Below, piece by piece: positions 1 through 13,200 of a stretch of 59,341 nt of DNA; the first letter of the stretch is position 1; each line of letters starts with the position of its first letter. A program made the translations under genes and the position numbers. Source of the DNA: Aureobasidium sp. EXF-3400 (Eukaryota > Ascomycota > Dothideomycetes > Dothideales > Saccotheciaceae); NCBI GenBank assembly GCA_024195585.1, contig SWBL01000322.1, forward strand, positions 1 to 59,341, given 5' to 3'. The notes under the pieces were generated by a model, which searched no databases, was not told where the DNA came from, and saw only the letters and a list, made by a program, of their open reading frames with translations.

Positions 1-264
1 AATTCACGACAATCACCAGGAGACACTGCTCCAGCTCGTAGTACAATAATAATTGATGAATTCGATGAATAATCTCGCAGTCCGTCAGAGTCCGCAGTCG
101 ATATCAACCTTCACGATGGTACGAGATGGAGTTGATATTGCTGACAGGGTGTTCCCACTGACGAAAATGACGTTTCAGTTTTCGGGCCGAGTGTTTCATC
201 TCTCCAGATCAACAAAGTCGGGAGTCTTTGAATGTCAAGTCTCTAGACACAAGACTCGCAGCGC
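1..264. other. 5' flank of the ceramide glucosyltransferase gene
   Basis: No gene is recognised here. The only open frame (53-268, +) is short, resembles nothing I know and runs into the start of the next gene, so this is probably promoter and 5' leader. Confidence 0.4.
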
Positions 265-1927
265 ATGAACCGATTGAGTGCTATAACAGAGACGTTAGTG
301 TCTCGCGATGATGGCAGTCACACTGCTAAAGTCTCATCCATCGCGCTGGGAGCTGCGGTAGTCTGTACGGTGTGGTATGCCGCAGTCTCCTTAGTTTGCG
401 CTGTTGGCTATACCCAAGTGTAAGTGTGCGTAAGGTCAATGGTTGCACACAAGACTAATTTCATGCAGGAGACGTCACTACTCCCATCCTCCACCTCAAG
501 CGATAGTCTCCGGACCCGTTTCACCCCATGTCACAATCATCCGGCCTGTAAAAGGCCTCGAGCCTAGCCTCTACCAATGCCTGGAGTCGACGTTCCTTCA
601 GGAGTACCCAAAGGACAAATTGACAGTCTTTCTTTGCGTTGCTGATCGTGAAGATCCGGCCTTCCCTATCCTGCAGCAACTCATCAAGGACAACCCGAGT
701 TTCGATGCTCATGTACTGGTCGAAGAGGAAGATCCGGAACTCCAGGGCGATGCTGCAGACACGAGGCTCGGACCCAATCCGAAAGTCAGAAACATGAGTC
801 GGGCATACAGAGAGGCCAAGGGCGACATCGTGTGGATCATCGACTGCAACGTCTGGGTCAATAGGGGTGCTTGTGGGAGAATGGTCGACACGTTGATTGG
901 CAACAGAGGCATCAAGAACAAATTCGTCCATCTTCTGCCGCTAGTCGTCGACATCGCAGGTACGCCGCTTCCAGAGAGTGCACAAGGTCTCCTCGAAGGT
1001 CGCGACCCTGATAGCAATTACCGAGTCGTCTCGACCAGTACCGAAGGCCATCAATTGCGATCTTCCAACAGCGCCTCTTTGGATGTCTTGAGTGAAGGTG
1101 GTGGAAGAATTGAAGAGCTATTCATGTCTTCAGCACATGCAAAGTTCTACACAGCCATCAACACTGTCCTGATTGCACCTTGCATCGTCGGCAAGTCGAC
1201 CATGTTCCGCAAGTCTCATCTCAACAGTCTCACTCAAGGACAAGGCATCGATTTCTTCTCCGAGAACATCTGCGAGGACCATCTTATTGGTGATCTGCTC
1301 TGGAAGGGAAAGGTCCCGGAAGAAGAACGTGGTGAGAAATGGGGCAAGCATGCTCAGGTCTTTGGTGATCTGGCTATTCAGCCAATGGCAGGCATGAGTG
1401 TAGCCGAGTACATCGCTCGCAGAAGCAGATGGCTCAGGGTGAGGAAGTTTACAGTCACTTTGGCGACTTTCGTCGAGCCGGGTACAGAAAGTTTCCTGTG
1501 CTCACTTTACGGCGCCTTCGCCTTTACTACACTGCCATTCTTCCACAACAAGCTCGGTGTACCACAGACATGGACAGCCTTTGCTATGTTCTGGGTTCTC
1601 AGCGTATGCACTTGGTGTTACGTTGATTGGACTCTATATTGCAAGCTACACTCTTGCGCATCAGTCCAAGTGGATGAAAACACACCAGCATTCGCACGCC
1701 CTCCGAAAGGAGGCAAACGACGACCATTTCTTGTCTGGTTGTTCGCTTGGCTCGCTCGTGAAACTTTGGCACTACCCATCTGGACCTGGGCGGTCTACGG
1801 AGGCGTCACAGTAGTGTGGAGAGGCAAGAAATTATGGGTCGGTATGGACATGAAGGTCCATGAGATAAAATCTGACAACACTTCTGCAACAAGTGCACTC
1901 GATGCTTCAAAAGCAAGGACAGATTAG
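265..1927 (+). CDS. HSX11: Ceramide glucosyltransferase (GT21 family)
   Basis: This enzyme transfers glucose from UDP-glucose to ceramide, the first step of glucosylceramide synthesis at the Golgi/ER membrane. Two exons, 265-419 and 469-1927, flank a 49-nt intron (GTAAGT..GCAG) and give 537 residues. Exon 1 supplies an N-terminal membrane anchor (about residues 23-48, [10 protein letters not shown] onward). GT21 hallmarks follow: TIIRPVKG near the start of the catalytic domain, the D2-type motif DCNVWV at D177, EDHLIG at D322, and the (Q/R)xxRW motif as RRSRW at 369-373. Hydrophobic stretches near the C-terminus ([43 protein letters not shown]) are probable membrane segments. The ATG at 265 was chosen because it restores the anchor. 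The downstream ATG at 443 lies in the intron. The family is present in most filamentous fungi and absent from S. cerevisiae. Confidence 0.93.
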
Positions 1928-2386
1928 TTTGGGCAATTAATGTTTTCTACGATATCGGCCTTGAAATCCACTTCATCAGAAAATTTTCTGTGGTATTGCT
2001 CATTCCTGACGGCGATTTAGATAATACCCCATGTCAACGCCGGGGAGGCTGGGGTTGTCGAGTCAGTGCGTGGCCTGCTACGTCAAGCTGTGAGAGGGGA
2101 AGTTCAAAAGTATTGATATCATACAGCAGAGAGGACATTGCTACTATTTAAGCAAGTCACTGGTAAGAAGCAGCTGAGTGATGTATTGAAAAGAACAACC
2201 ACCAAAGTGAATGCATGCGAAGGCATTGAAGTCGAAAAATGTTATCAGGGTTCAGTCATACGCTAGCCGTTTTGGGCAGCCCCTCCACGTCCATCCAAAA
2301 AATCTCGCGCCGACCATTATTTGAACGCTTCTTTATCCATCTCACTTCCTTCTGGTGTGAGCCTTGGTAGCTCAACGTAACCCATC
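1928..2386. other. Intergenic region between glucosyltransferase and ADE6
   Basis: 459 bases with no credible gene. It should hold the 3' end of the upstream transcript and the ADE6 promoter. A pyrimidine-rich stretch lies just before the ADE6 ATG. One TGACTC core is listed separately. Confidence 0.5.
2060..2065 (-). promoter_or_regulatory. TGACTC core upstream of ADE6
   Basis: GAGTCA on the + strand reads TGACTC on the - strand, about 320 bases before the ADE6 ATG. In budding yeast this hexamer is the core bound by Gcn4 and Bas1, and Bas1/Bas2 activate purine genes. A single six-base match is weak evidence, and whether this fungus uses a Bas1-like system is not known from the sequence. Confidence 0.25.
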
Positions 2387-5300
2387 ATGGTCTCACAAAC
2401 ACCCTACCTGGCTTTGCCAGGCTCTTCCGCATTTTCTGGTTTCCGTACTGCTCGCCTTGCTGCCGCAATCGGCGCCACTGAGGTGCGCGGTGTGTGGATG
2501 CATTATGTCAATCCCAAGCAGGAGCTCAGCGACGAGGATCTGAAGACTCTGGACCAGCTCTTGAAGTACGGAACTCAACTCTCCACTCAAGACAGACTTT
2601 CACAAGTTCTCCTGGATGCTGTCCACCGTGGTGGTGACGCTAGAGACGATACCACTCGTCTCTACTACGTTTCTCCTAGAGCAGGAACAATCTCACCATG
2701 GAGCTCGAAGGCAACCAGTATCGCCCACGTCTGTGGTCTGGAGAAGCAGATCAAGCGTATCGAACGCGGTATGGTTATTGCTGCAAGCTTCAAGGAGGCC
2801 CCCGCGAAGGATGATATTCCCAACCCTGACATGCTTCACGACCGCATGACTCAGACCATCGAATCTGGAGCTCCCGATCTCAATCTGATGTTTGCCGAGC
2901 ACGAGCCTGCAGAAGCTCAGGAAATTGATCTCTATGCTGAAGGAAGCTCGCCCAAAGAGGCCCTTCAAAAGGCTAACCGCACACTTGGTCTGGCTCTCGA
3001 TGCCTCTGAAATTGACTACCTGGTTGAGGCCTACTCGAACCAACTGAAGCGTAATCCCATCGACGTTGAGCTTTTCATGTTTGCCCAGGTCAACTCCGAG
3101 CACTGCAGACACAAGCAGTTCAATGCCGACTGGACAATTGACGGCATGCGTAAGCCCAACAGCTTGTTCGGCATGATCAGAAACACTCACAAGAAGCACC
3201 CCGAGTACGTTGTCAGTGCTTACAGCGATAACGCAGCTGTTCTTCAGGGTGAGAACGCTTCCCTGTGGGCCCCTGAGCACTCTACTGGTGAATGGAAGCA
3301 GACCAAGGAAATCGTTCATTTCTTGGCCAAGGTCGAGACTCACAACCACCCGACCGCTGTTTCTCCCTACCCTGGAGCAGCCACTGGATCTGGTGGTGAA
3401 ATCCGTGACGAAGGTGCTGTTGGACAGGGCTCGAAGCCCAAGGCCGGTCTTTCTGGTTTCACCGTTTCTGACCTTCTCATTCCTGGCCACGAGCAGCCAT
3501 GGGAACTTGATGTCGGAAGACCCGGCCACATCGCTAGCGCTCTGGACATCATGCTTGAGGCCCCCATCGGCAGTGCCGCTTTCAACAACGAGTTCGGAAG
3601 ACCCTGCACTACTGGTTACTTCCGTACCCTGACCACCGAAGTCCCCATCGACGACAACACTACTGAAATCAGAGGTTACCACAAGCCTATCATGCTTGCT
3701 GGTGGTGTCGGAACCGTTCGTCCCCAGCATGCTCTGAAGTCAGAGGACTTTGTCAGCGCTGGCGCTTCTCTCATCGTTCTCGGTGGACCCGCTATGCTCA
3801 TTGGTCTGGGAGGTGGTGCAGCTTCTAGTGTTCAATCTGGCGAGAGCAACGTCGAACTCGACTTTGCCAGTGTTCAGAGAGGCAATGCCGAAGTCCAGAG
3901 ACGTGCTCAGGAAGTCATCAACACTTGCACTTCTCTTGGATCCAACAACCCTATCCAGCTCATCCATGATGTTGGTGCTGGTGGTTTGTCCAACGCTCTG
4001 CCCGAGATTGTCCACGATGCTGGACTCGGTGCTAAGTTTGAGCTGAGAGAGATCGACAACGCCGACCGCAGTCTGAGCCCTCTACAAATTTGGTGCTGCG
4101 AAGCACAAGAGCGATACGTCATGGCTGTCTCTCCCGAAGGCTTGGAGCTGTTCAAGAAGATTTGCAAGCGTGAAAGATGCGGTTTCTCTGTCGTTGGTAC
4201 TGCCAGTGACCGCGCCTCAAAGGAGGAGAAGCGCTTGATTCTGATGGACCGCGATTCCGAGAAGTACCCCAGCCCTATCGACCTTCCCATGTCGATCCTG
4301 TTCGGCAAGCCTCCCAAGATGTCCAGAATCGTCGAGTCCAGAAAACTCAAGCTCCCTTCGTTTGACAGCACTCTCGCCACTTACCTTCCCAAGGTCTCCA
4401 CCAAGGACGTCTTCGGCGAGGCCGTCAAGCGCGTTCTCTCCCTGCCTTCCGTCGGCTCCAAGTCATTCTTGATCACCATCGCTGACAGATCTGTTGGTGG
4501 TCTCGTTGTTCGTGACCAGATGGTCGGTCCTTGGCAGACTCCTGTCGCTGATGTTTCAGTCACTGCTACTTCGCTGCTTCCTGGCATCAAGACTGGTGAG
4601 GCCATGGCCATGGGTGAGCGTCCTTCGCTTGCTCTCATTTCGGCCGCTGCGTCCGCTCGTATGTCAGTCGCAGAGTCGTTGATGAACTTGGCTGCTGCTA
4701 GTATCCCTAACAGACTCAAGCGTATTCGTCTCTCAGCTAACTGGATGGCTGCAAGTGGTCACCCTGGTGAAGGTGCCGCTCTTTACGAGGCTGTCGAGGC
4801 TATTGGTATGGAGCTTTGCCCTGAGCTCGGTATCTCCATTCCTGTCGGCAAGGACTCTATGTCCATGAAGATGAAGTGGCAAGACGAGAAGACCAAGGAG
4901 GCAAAGGAGGTTACTGCACCTCTTTCAGTGGTCATCTCTGCTTTCGCTCCTGTTGATCACACTGACAGAACCTGGACCCCTACTCTTTCGAGATTCGAGG
5001 ATGTTGGCGAGACCGTCTTGCTCTTTGTTGACCTTGCCGCTGGCAAGAAGGCACTGGGTGGTTCTGCTCTTGCTCAAGTCTTCGGCAAGGTCGGCGACGA
5101 GGCTCCTGATGTCCGCGATGCCGAGGTGCTCAAGGACTTCTACGATGCTGTCGAGTCGCTTCACGAGTCTGGCATCGTTCTTGCTTACCACGACCGCTCT
5201 GATGGTGGTCTCTTCACTACTCTCGTCGAGATGATGTTCGCTGGTCGTACTGGTCTCGAGGTTATGCTCGACGGTATTACCGCTTCTGACAAGACTGAGG

Positions 5301-6499
5301 ACGTCATCGAGGCCCTCTTCAACGAGGAAATCGGAGCTGTCTTCCAGGTCAGAAAGAAGGATGAGATTGAGTTCAACCGTTGCTTCTCCAGCTGTGGACC
5401 TCCTCCTGGCATGATCAAGAAGATTGGCAGAGTTCCTGCAGCCACCAAGCAGGAGATCTCTTTCCACTACAAGACCGATGTCATCTACAGAGAGAGCCGT
5501 GACATCTTGCAAAAGACCTGGCAGAACACCTCTGTGGCCATGCAGCGCCTCAGAGACAACCCTGAGTGTGCTGATGCCGAGATGGCAAACATTGCCGACA
5601 GCAAGGACCCCGGTCTTTCATACAAGCTCACCTTCAACCCCAAGGACAACATCCTGCCCTTGACCACTACCATCTCCTCGGCCATCAGCGCCAAGCCTCG
5701 CGTCGCTATTCTGCGTGAGCAGGGTGTCAACGGTCAAGCCGAGATGGCATTCGCCTTCAACGTTGCTGGTTTCTCACCCATCGATGTCCACATGAGCGAC
5801 ATTCTTTCTGGTCGCGTGTCACTCGCATCCTTTGCCGGTCTCGCAGCCTGCGGTGGCTTCTCGTATGGTGATGTTCTTGGCGCTGGTCAAGGTTGGGCCA
5901 AGAGCATCTTGCTTCACTCGGGTGCTCGTAAGGAATTCAAGGACTTCTTTGAGAGAAAGGACACTTTCACCCTCGGTGTCTGCAACGGATGTCAATTCTT
6001 GTCGCGCCTCACAGACATCATCCCCGGTGCCGAGACATGGCCTACATTCGAGACTAACGTTAGTGAACAATACGAGGCTCGTGTCTGCATGGTCGAGGTT
6101 ATGGACCAGCCCAAGCAGCCCAGTGTGTTCTTGCACGGTATGGCTGGCTCGTACCTTCCCATCATCACTGCCCACGGTGAGGGTCAAGCCACTTTCGACA
6201 CCAGTGCCGCATCTTCTGCCAGCCCTCAAGCTTTGATGAACGAGGGTCTTGTCTCTATGCGCTACGTCGATAACTACTTGAAGCCTACTGAGAAGTACCC
6301 TTACAACCCCAACGGATCTCCTCAAGGTATCACTGGTGTCAGAACTCCTGACGGTCGCGTCCTGGCCATGATGCCTCACCCTGAGCGTACTATTCTCAAG
6401 GACGTTGGCAGCTGGATGCCCAAGGACCAGGCTGACACCTGGGGCGAGTTTGGCCCTTGGGTTAGAATGTTCAAGAGCGCTAGAAGATGGGTTGGTTAG
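2387..6499 (+). CDS. ADE6: Phosphoribosylformylglycinamidine (FGAM) synthase
   Basis: This enzyme catalyses the fourth step of de novo purine synthesis, FGAR + glutamine + ATP to FGAM, in the cytosol. It is one uninterrupted exon of 1370 residues, close to the family's usual 1300-1360 in eukaryotes. The PurL-type core carries [16 protein letters not shown] and [12 protein letters not shown] in the first half, then the AIRS-like repeat with [16 protein letters not shown] and [15 protein letters not shown]. The C-terminal class I glutamine amidotransferase is intact: nucleophile Cys1199 in GVCNGCQF and the His1331/Glu1333 pair in MMPHPERT. The ATG at 2387 gives a normal N-terminus. Codon choice is strongly biased to C/G third positions, as expected of a well-expressed gene. 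Confidence 0.98.
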   Translation: MVSQTPYLALPGSSAFSGFRTARLAAAIGATEVRGVWMHYVNPKQELSDEDLKTLDQLLKYGTQLSTQDRLSQVLLDAVHRGGDARDDTTRLYYVSPRAGTISPWSSKATSIAHVCGLEKQIKRIERGMVIAASFKEAPAKDDIPNPDMLHDRMTQTIESGAPDLNLMFAEHEPAEAQEIDLYAEGSSPKEALQKANRTLGLALDASEIDYLVEAYSNQLKRNPIDVELFMFAQVNSEHCRHKQFNADWTIDGMRKPNSLFGMIRNTHKKHPEYVVSAYSDNAAVLQGENASLWAPEHSTGEWKQTKEIVHFLAKVETHNHPTAVSPYPGAATGSGGEIRDEGAVGQGSKPKAGLSGFTVSDLLIPGHEQPWELDVGRPGHIASALDIMLEAPIGSAAFNNEFGRPCTTGYFRTLTTEVPIDDNTTEIRGYHKPIMLAGGVGTVRPQHALKSEDFVSAGASLIVLGGPAMLIGLGGGAASSVQSGESNVELDFASVQRGNAEVQRRAQEVINTCTSLGSNNPIQLIHDVGAGGLSNALPEIVHDAGLGAKFELREIDNADRSLSPLQIWCCEAQERYVMAVSPEGLELFKKICKRERCGFSVVGTASDRASKEEKRLILMDRDSEKYPSPIDLPMSILFGKPPKMSRIVESRKLKLPSFDSTLATYLPKVSTKDVFGEAVKRVLSLPSVGSKSFLITIADRSVGGLVVRDQMVGPWQTPVADVSVTATSLLPGIKTGEAMAMGERPSLALISAAASARMSVAESLMNLAAASIPNRLKRIRLSANWMAASGHPGEGAALYEAVEAIGMELCPELGISIPVGKDSMSMKMKWQDEKTKEAKEVTAPLSVVISAFAPVDHTDRTWTPTLSRFEDVGETVLLFVDLAAGKKALGGSALAQVFGKVGDEAPDVRDAEVLKDFYDAVESLHESGIVLAYHDRSDGGLFTTLVEMMFAGRTGLEVMLDGITASDKTEDVIEALFNEEIGAVFQVRKKDEIEFNRCFSSCGPPPGMIKKIGRVPAATKQEISFHYKTDVIYRESRDILQKTWQNTSVAMQRLRDNPECADAEMANIADSKDPGLSYKLTFNPKDNILPLTTTISSAISAKPRVAILREQGVNGQAEMAFAFNVAGFSPIDVHMSDILSGRVSLASFAGLAACGGFSYGDVLGAGQGWAKSILLHSGARKEFKDFFERKDTFTLGVCNGCQFLSRLTDIIPGAETWPTFETNVSEQYEARVCMVEVMDQPKQPSVFLHGMAGSYLPIITAHGEGQATFDTSAASSASPQALMNEGLVSMRYVDNYLKPTEKYPYNPNGSPQGITGVRTPDGRVLAMMPHPERTILKDVGSWMPKDQADTWGEFGPWVRMFKSARRWVG

Positions 6500-7216
6500 A
6501 GGAAACAGGAATGGTCATTATATGGAAAGTCATGAGAAATATAGGGGATATGGGAAACGGAAACGGCGTTGATTTTTTGAAGTTACGAAGATGGAGGACA
6601 AGACGAAGAATGGTTACAGAAGATGGGCTGCGAATGCCACATATTCATTGTTCTTGCACGTACTGCGATTTCTGTTCAAAAGTGATTTCGTGCAAACTTG
6701 TTCGTTGCTGGTGCATCGTAATCGAAATTCGATGGCAGATGGCGATGGACGAATCGGAAGCCTTTCGCGGGGCCGGGAAGCTAACGCCATGAAGCCTAGC
6801 GTAAAATGGTTCGCGACTGGTCGCGCCCTCCTCTTTGGTTTGGCAGTTCCTCGCTGCTGGAAGCTCGCTGTACCAACACTTGACGCCTTTTAACGACCAT
6901 CTTCTTTTACAGCAGCTTGTTCTTTTCCGTGCTGCAGTCGATTGGCGCATTTGACTCCTGTCTTTACGACCTCTAATATTCCTTCCTTGTGTATTGTCAA
7001 GACACTGGAATTACCACAGACACCAAAAGTCGCAAACCAGACTCGCTTTCCACCCCGCGTGTCTTCTCGCCAGAGTACTTTGCGCGTCCGACAATTACCA
7101 CCTGACGATCAACCACACACGAGCAACAATCCCTGTAGCGCTCTATTGATGGACGGCGACTACTGAGACCCAGCTAAACGATCTCATCGCTTGCTGTCGT
7201 GCAGCACAGCGCAGTC
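6500..7216. other. Intergenic region between ADE6 and TRA1
   Basis: 717 bases. Open frames such as 6487-6792 and 6942-7166 (+) are short and unlike any family I know. I see only the ADE6 3' end and a pyrimidine-rich TRA1 upstream region. Confidence 0.5.
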
Positions 7217-10200
7217 ATGACGGAGCGAAACCTCGACATCTTCGAGAGCAAACTCTCCGACCAGAATACAGGTAGACATAGATTGTCCCAGGCTTCATGT
7301 GTCGCCGCCACACCTGCTGACTATCCAACCAGATATCCGGACGAAATGCAACTTCCTCATCGAGATCCGTGATGGCATGGACCACTGGTGCCAGGGCACC
7401 ACCTACCCTGTCTTTCTGCAAAAGTTTGTTCCTGTACTACTCGACATACTCAGTACTGCTCCAGTCTTCATCAGCACATCACCGGAACAGCGACTGCGAA
7501 ACTGCGCCCTCGAGATCCTACATCGCCTGCCCATGTCCACGCCGGACGTAACCGATCAGTATGCTCCACAAATCGTTGACAAGCTCTTGGAACTTGCGCG
7601 CATCGAGAACGAGGACAATGCTGTACTTTGCATGAAGATCATTATGGAATTCGAGAGGAACCACCTGAACTCATGCGCAAGCAAAGTACAGCCCTTCCTG
7701 GACCTCATCCTGGAGCTGTTCCAGACCATGGACCAAACCGTCAAAGACACCTTCGACACACCAGCAGCTGTGAGCTCGTCCACTGCTGTCGCCCCAGGCA
7801 CACCACAGTACAACTCTCCCAGACCTGCATCACCAGTTGCATCGACCACATCATTGACCGCAGACGTTGGCAACGATCAGCCTCAAACCCGACAACTTCA
7901 AAAAGGAACCCAGTCTTTCAAGCTTGTCGCAGAATGTCCTATCATCGTTGTCAGCATCTTTCAAGCGCACCGTAGCATGGTAGCAAAGAACGTTGAAGCA
8001 TTTGTTCATCGTATCAAGTCAATTCTTTCACTTCAGGCTGGACCGCAAAAGAGGGCACACGAGGAGGCAAGAGAAAGGGGAACAACCTTTGTTGGTGTGG
8101 CCAAGGACATCAAAAACCGTGCGGCTTTTGGAGAGCTTGTTACTGCTCAAGTGAAGACTATGAGTTTCTTGGCATACTTGCTGCGTGTTTACCAGAAAAT
8201 GCTGGCGGACTTTTTGCGCGAGCTTCCAGAAATTGTTGTGCGTCTTCTACAAGATTGTCCGAGAGAAAAGTCCAGTGCACGCAAAGAGCTCTTGGTTGCC
8301 ATCAGACACATCGTCAACTTTAACATCAGGACGATCTTCTTGCCAAAGTTGGATGAGTTGCTCGACGAACGGACCTTGATTGGTGACGGCTTGACGGTGT
8401 ACGAGACATTGCGACCCTTGGCCTTCACTATGTTGGCCGATTTGATTCACCATGTGAGGGAAAATTTGACGCCAGCGCAAATCGAGAAAAGCATCTTTGT
8501 TTACACGAAGAACCTGCACGACGACTACCCAGGCACCAGTTTCCAGACCATGAGCGCGAAGCTGCTGCTCAACATGGCTGAGTGTATGGCCAAGGTCGAA
8601 GACAAGCAAGATGCGCGTTACTTCCTAACCCTGGTCCTGAACGCAATCGGTGAGAAGTTCGCGTCCATGAACCGTCAGTACCACAACGCCGTCAAGGCCT
8701 CCGCACAGTACGCCGAGACGACAATGGAGGCTGGAGCCGAAAATTACCTCGCAGACGTCAACCAGAAGCCGGAATGGGACGAAATCGACATCTTCAATGC
8801 AACACCCATCAAGACCAACAGCCTCAGGGACCGTGGATCCGACCCCGTTGCCGACAACAAGTTTCTTTTCAAGAACCTCCTGCACGGCTTGAAGACGCTC
8901 TTCTACTCATTGCGTGCCTCCAACCCAACTCGTATCCGCGATGAAATGGATGCAGCTAACGTGCCTCCTAACTGGCAAGACGTGTCTTATGGATTCAACG
9001 CCGAAGAAGTCAACGTCTTGATCAAGCTGTTCCATGAGGGTGCTCAAGTATTCCGTTACTACAACGCAGAGAAGACACCCACGGAAACACCCATGATGAA
9101 TCCAGTCGAATTTCTGGCCAACAACCACATGATGAGCAGTGGAAAGGAGGAAAAAGACCTTCTCGAAACCTTTGCAACCATCTTCCATCACATCGACCCT
9201 GCCACATTCCATGAAGTCTTCCAAGCCGAAATTCCACACCTCTACGAAATGATCTTCGACCATCCTGCTCTTCTGCACATCGCACAATTCTTGCTTGCTA
9301 GTGAGGCAACGTCTCCTGCGTTCTGCGGCATGATGTTGCAATTCTTGATGGGCAGACTGGAAGAAGTTGGCACTTCTGATGTACAGAAGTCCAGTGTACT
9401 CCTCAGGCTCTTCAAGCTATCCTTCATGGCTGTCACACTCTTCTCAGCACAAAACGAGCAAGTGCTACTGCCTCATGTCACCAAACTCATCACAAGGTCG
9501 ATTGAGCTGTCAGTCACTGCCGAAGACCCTACCAACTACTTCCTACTGCTCAGATCATTGTTCAGAAGTATTGGTGGTGGCAGGTTTGAGAACCTCTACA
9601 AGGAGATTCTACCTTTGCTTGAGATGCTGTTGGAAGTGCTGAACAACCTGCTCACCTCTGCGCGCAAGCCTCAAGACAGAGACCTCTTTGTTGAACTATC
9701 TCTGACCGTACCTGCTCGCCTCAGTCATCTACTGCCTCACCTCAGTTACCTGATGAGACCACTGGTTGTGGCTCTTCGCGCTGGTTCTGAGCTTATCGCG
9801 CAAGGCCTTCGCACATTGGAGCTTTGTGTTGATAACCTTACAGCTGATTATCTTGATCCCATCATGGCCCCTGTGATAGACGAGCTGATGGCTGCACTAT
9901 GGGATCACCTCAAACCTCAACCATACAGCCACTTCCATGCTCACACTACTATGCGTATCCTTGGTAAGCTCGGAGGTCGCAATCGAAAGTTCCTTACCTC
10001 GCCTCCTACTTTGGAGTACAAGCCGTATGCAGACGACGAAGCCAGCTACGACATCAAGCTCATAGGTTCTATGAAGGACAGAGCATTCCCTGCAAGACTC
10101 GGTATCGATGTCGCTATCGACAAGCTTCGAGAACAACCAAAAGCAGCAGCAGCGAAGAAGTCTGATGCATTCCACAAGCAACAAGCACTTAACCTCGTCA

Positions 10201-13200
10201 AAGCTCAGATCAAGCTTCTGGTCGGATACGACAATCTCCCAGAAGACTTTGCGAGACTCGTCCGCTTGCAGGCGAACGACTTGTTTGATAAGAACTACGA
10301 TGTCGGCCATGACCTTTTCTCAAAATCCGAACGCGAGAAGTCTGTTGCAAAGAAAGACGCTCAGCAAGCAACCCTACTCAAGTTAATCAAGGCTGCTATG
10401 CTGGCCGCTGCAGTGCCTGAACTCAAGCAGGATGTGGTACCTTTCTTGGATGGCCTCTACAAGCATTTGACGATCCTCGAACTCGGCCGATCACTCGGTC
10501 AGGAAAAGCACGCTAAGCGGCCATTCGAGCCGTTGTCCGGTGAAGGTCCCGTCTTTGTCGATAGTAGAGTTATCGCGGACGCCATTGCCGACACCTTGTC
10601 TTCAGACTCTGCAGAAGTTCGCGATGTTGCTTTCACCGCATTGGACACCATGTGGAAGTCAGCTGCCATGATCTTCGGAGCCGAAGAGCGCGTTGAACGT
10701 TTGCCGTTCTTCCGCGATCTCACGAAATCTCTTATCCATCACTGCTTCGAGGAAGAATGGTTCTCGAAATCTGGAGGTACTGCTGGTATTGATTACATTG
10801 TCAACAAGCTCAACTTCAGTGCTGCTTGGTTGAAGGATCGTCAGCTGGAACTCATCCGAGCACTTTTCTTTGTCATGAAGGACATGCCTCAGGACCTTCC
10901 TGCCAACGTCCGTGTACAAGCCAAAGATGTGTTGCAGGCTATCATCAGAAAATGCAACGAAGGCACACCAACTTCCGACATCGGCACCGCGAACACACTT
11001 CTACACAACGTGTCTAATAAACTCGTTGGGGAAGTGTCGCATATGAACCGACATGTTCGCGAGGCAGCTCAAGACGGCCTTAGATTGCTGGCAGAGGTCG
11101 TCGGTGCTAAGCTTTACGAAATCGTGAAGCCAGTCAAGGAGCTTGTTCTTCAGCCTATCTTCAACAAGCCTCTTAGAGCGTTGCCTTTCTCAGTGCAGAT
11201 AGGATACATCGACGCATTGAATTTCTGTCTCGACATGGAGAATGAAGTCTTGCAGTTTGAAGACCGCCTCAACCGATCACTTATGGAGACACTGGCTCTG
11301 GCGGACGCAGAAGACGAGACTCTTGCACCAAAGCCGATGGAGCACAGAAGTGCAGAATCAATAGTCAACCTCAGAGTTTCTTGCCTTCGTCTTCTGACTA
11401 CTGCAATTCGCCTGCCTGCTTTCAACGCCTCTCCGCACGCGCAACATCGCAGTCGTATCATCACTGTCTTCTTCAAGTCTCTTTACTCGAGAAACACTGA
11501 GGTCAAGACGACAGCCAATGCAGGTCTGCAGATAGTACTGCAAGCCACTCAGAAGCTACCTAAGGATCTCCTTCAAAGCGGTTTGAGACCAATTCTGATG
11601 AATGTTCAGGATCCTCGTAAACTCAGTGTTGAGGGACTCGAAGGTCTGCGCACACTTCTCCAACTGCTCACCAACTACTTTAAGGTAGAGATTGGTTCCC
11701 GTCTTCTGGACCACATGAAGCACATCGCAGATGCGCAAAGCTTGCAGAAATTTTCCTTCTCACTCATTGAGCAGAACCCCAAGATGCGTGTTGTCACAGC
11801 TATCTTTGGCGTCTTCCATCTTCTACCTGCCGCAGCCGTGCAGTTCCTCCCTACGCTGGTCGAAAGGGTTCTTGAGCTTGAGCGTAGTCTCCGCAGAACT
11901 CACTTCAGTCCCTTCCGTGAGCCGTTGATCAAGTACCTTAACCACTACTCGAAGGAAGCACTGGAACACTTCAGCGCAAACTTGAAGGATGAGGCAAAGG
12001 GCAGATTCTTCGCTCAGATTCTCTCGGACAAGGCAGCTGCACCTCTGCGAACAGCTGTAATGGAGTCGGATGCTTTCTGGGCGCCACTGACTGGTGAAGG
12101 TCTGACCGATGTTGAGAAGGACCAAGCAGCAGTCAACGCTGTCCATGTCGCCTTGTCCTTGTCAGAGTTCCCTGAGTGTCGTGCTTGGCTTACAACCCAT
12201 GATAAGACCAGATTGGCTCTGTTCGAGGCCGCTCAGTCACTCCAACAAAAGCTGCAAAACAAGACATTGGCCTCATCGCTTCGTCTCCCAGTTGAGCAGG
12301 TTGGAGATCATCTCATGATCATCCTCACAAGATACCTGGCCCAGAAACCGGATGACCTGGACTTCTTCTTCGATCTCGTCCAAGCTTGCGCCAACGATGA
12401 GCTTGCAGAGTCACATCGCTTGTTCCACTTCATCTACGAGTTCATCATCACCAGCACCTCAGTCGAGTACCAACGCTCAGTCGCTGTGCGCTGTATCGAT
12501 ATCTACACCAATCGTCAGAAGACTCCACGCATGAAGTCGTTCGTGTTCCACTACATCCTAAACCCTATCTTCGCCATGGATATCCAGCGTAATTGGGAAA
12601 GCCTCTTTGGTAGCAGTAAGGGTACCGAGCTGTTCGACAAGTCTATGACCGATATTGTGCATGCCAAGTTGTGGAAGCCGCAAGCCAACAGCGACATCTC
12701 TGAAGATCCTACCCAGCCTGGTGTTGATCAGTCAAGGATGGAGCTGATACAGTTGACTTCCATGCTTCTCAAATACCATCACAATATGCTATCTGATGCG
12801 CGCAAGGACGTGATAATGTTTGGTTGGACGTACATCAGACTTGAGGACACCATCAACAAGTACGCCTCGTATGCGCTGATCTCGTATTTCATCGCTCATT
12901 ACGACACCCCGGCTAAGATCGTAGTGCAAATTTACGGCAAGCTATTGGGAGCACATCAAGCCGAAGGTCGGCCACTTGTTATGCAAGCTCTTGAGATTCT
13001 TGAGCCTGTGCTTATCAAGCGAACTGGTGGTGAGCAAGCAAGAGCGCCTGCTTGGACTCGCATTCCTCGTCGCATACTAAGCGAAGAGACGTCGAACACC
13101 CCACAACTCACCAGTATTTTCCAATTCCTCGTCAGACATCCTGACCTCTTCTACGAGGCTAGAGAGTCTTTTGCCTCCATCATCATTCCTTCGCTCAACA

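Noticed and set aside
2693..3730. 345-codon frame antisense to ADE6
   Set aside because: Same codon-bias effect, with low-complexity Val/Ser/Leu composition and no known family.
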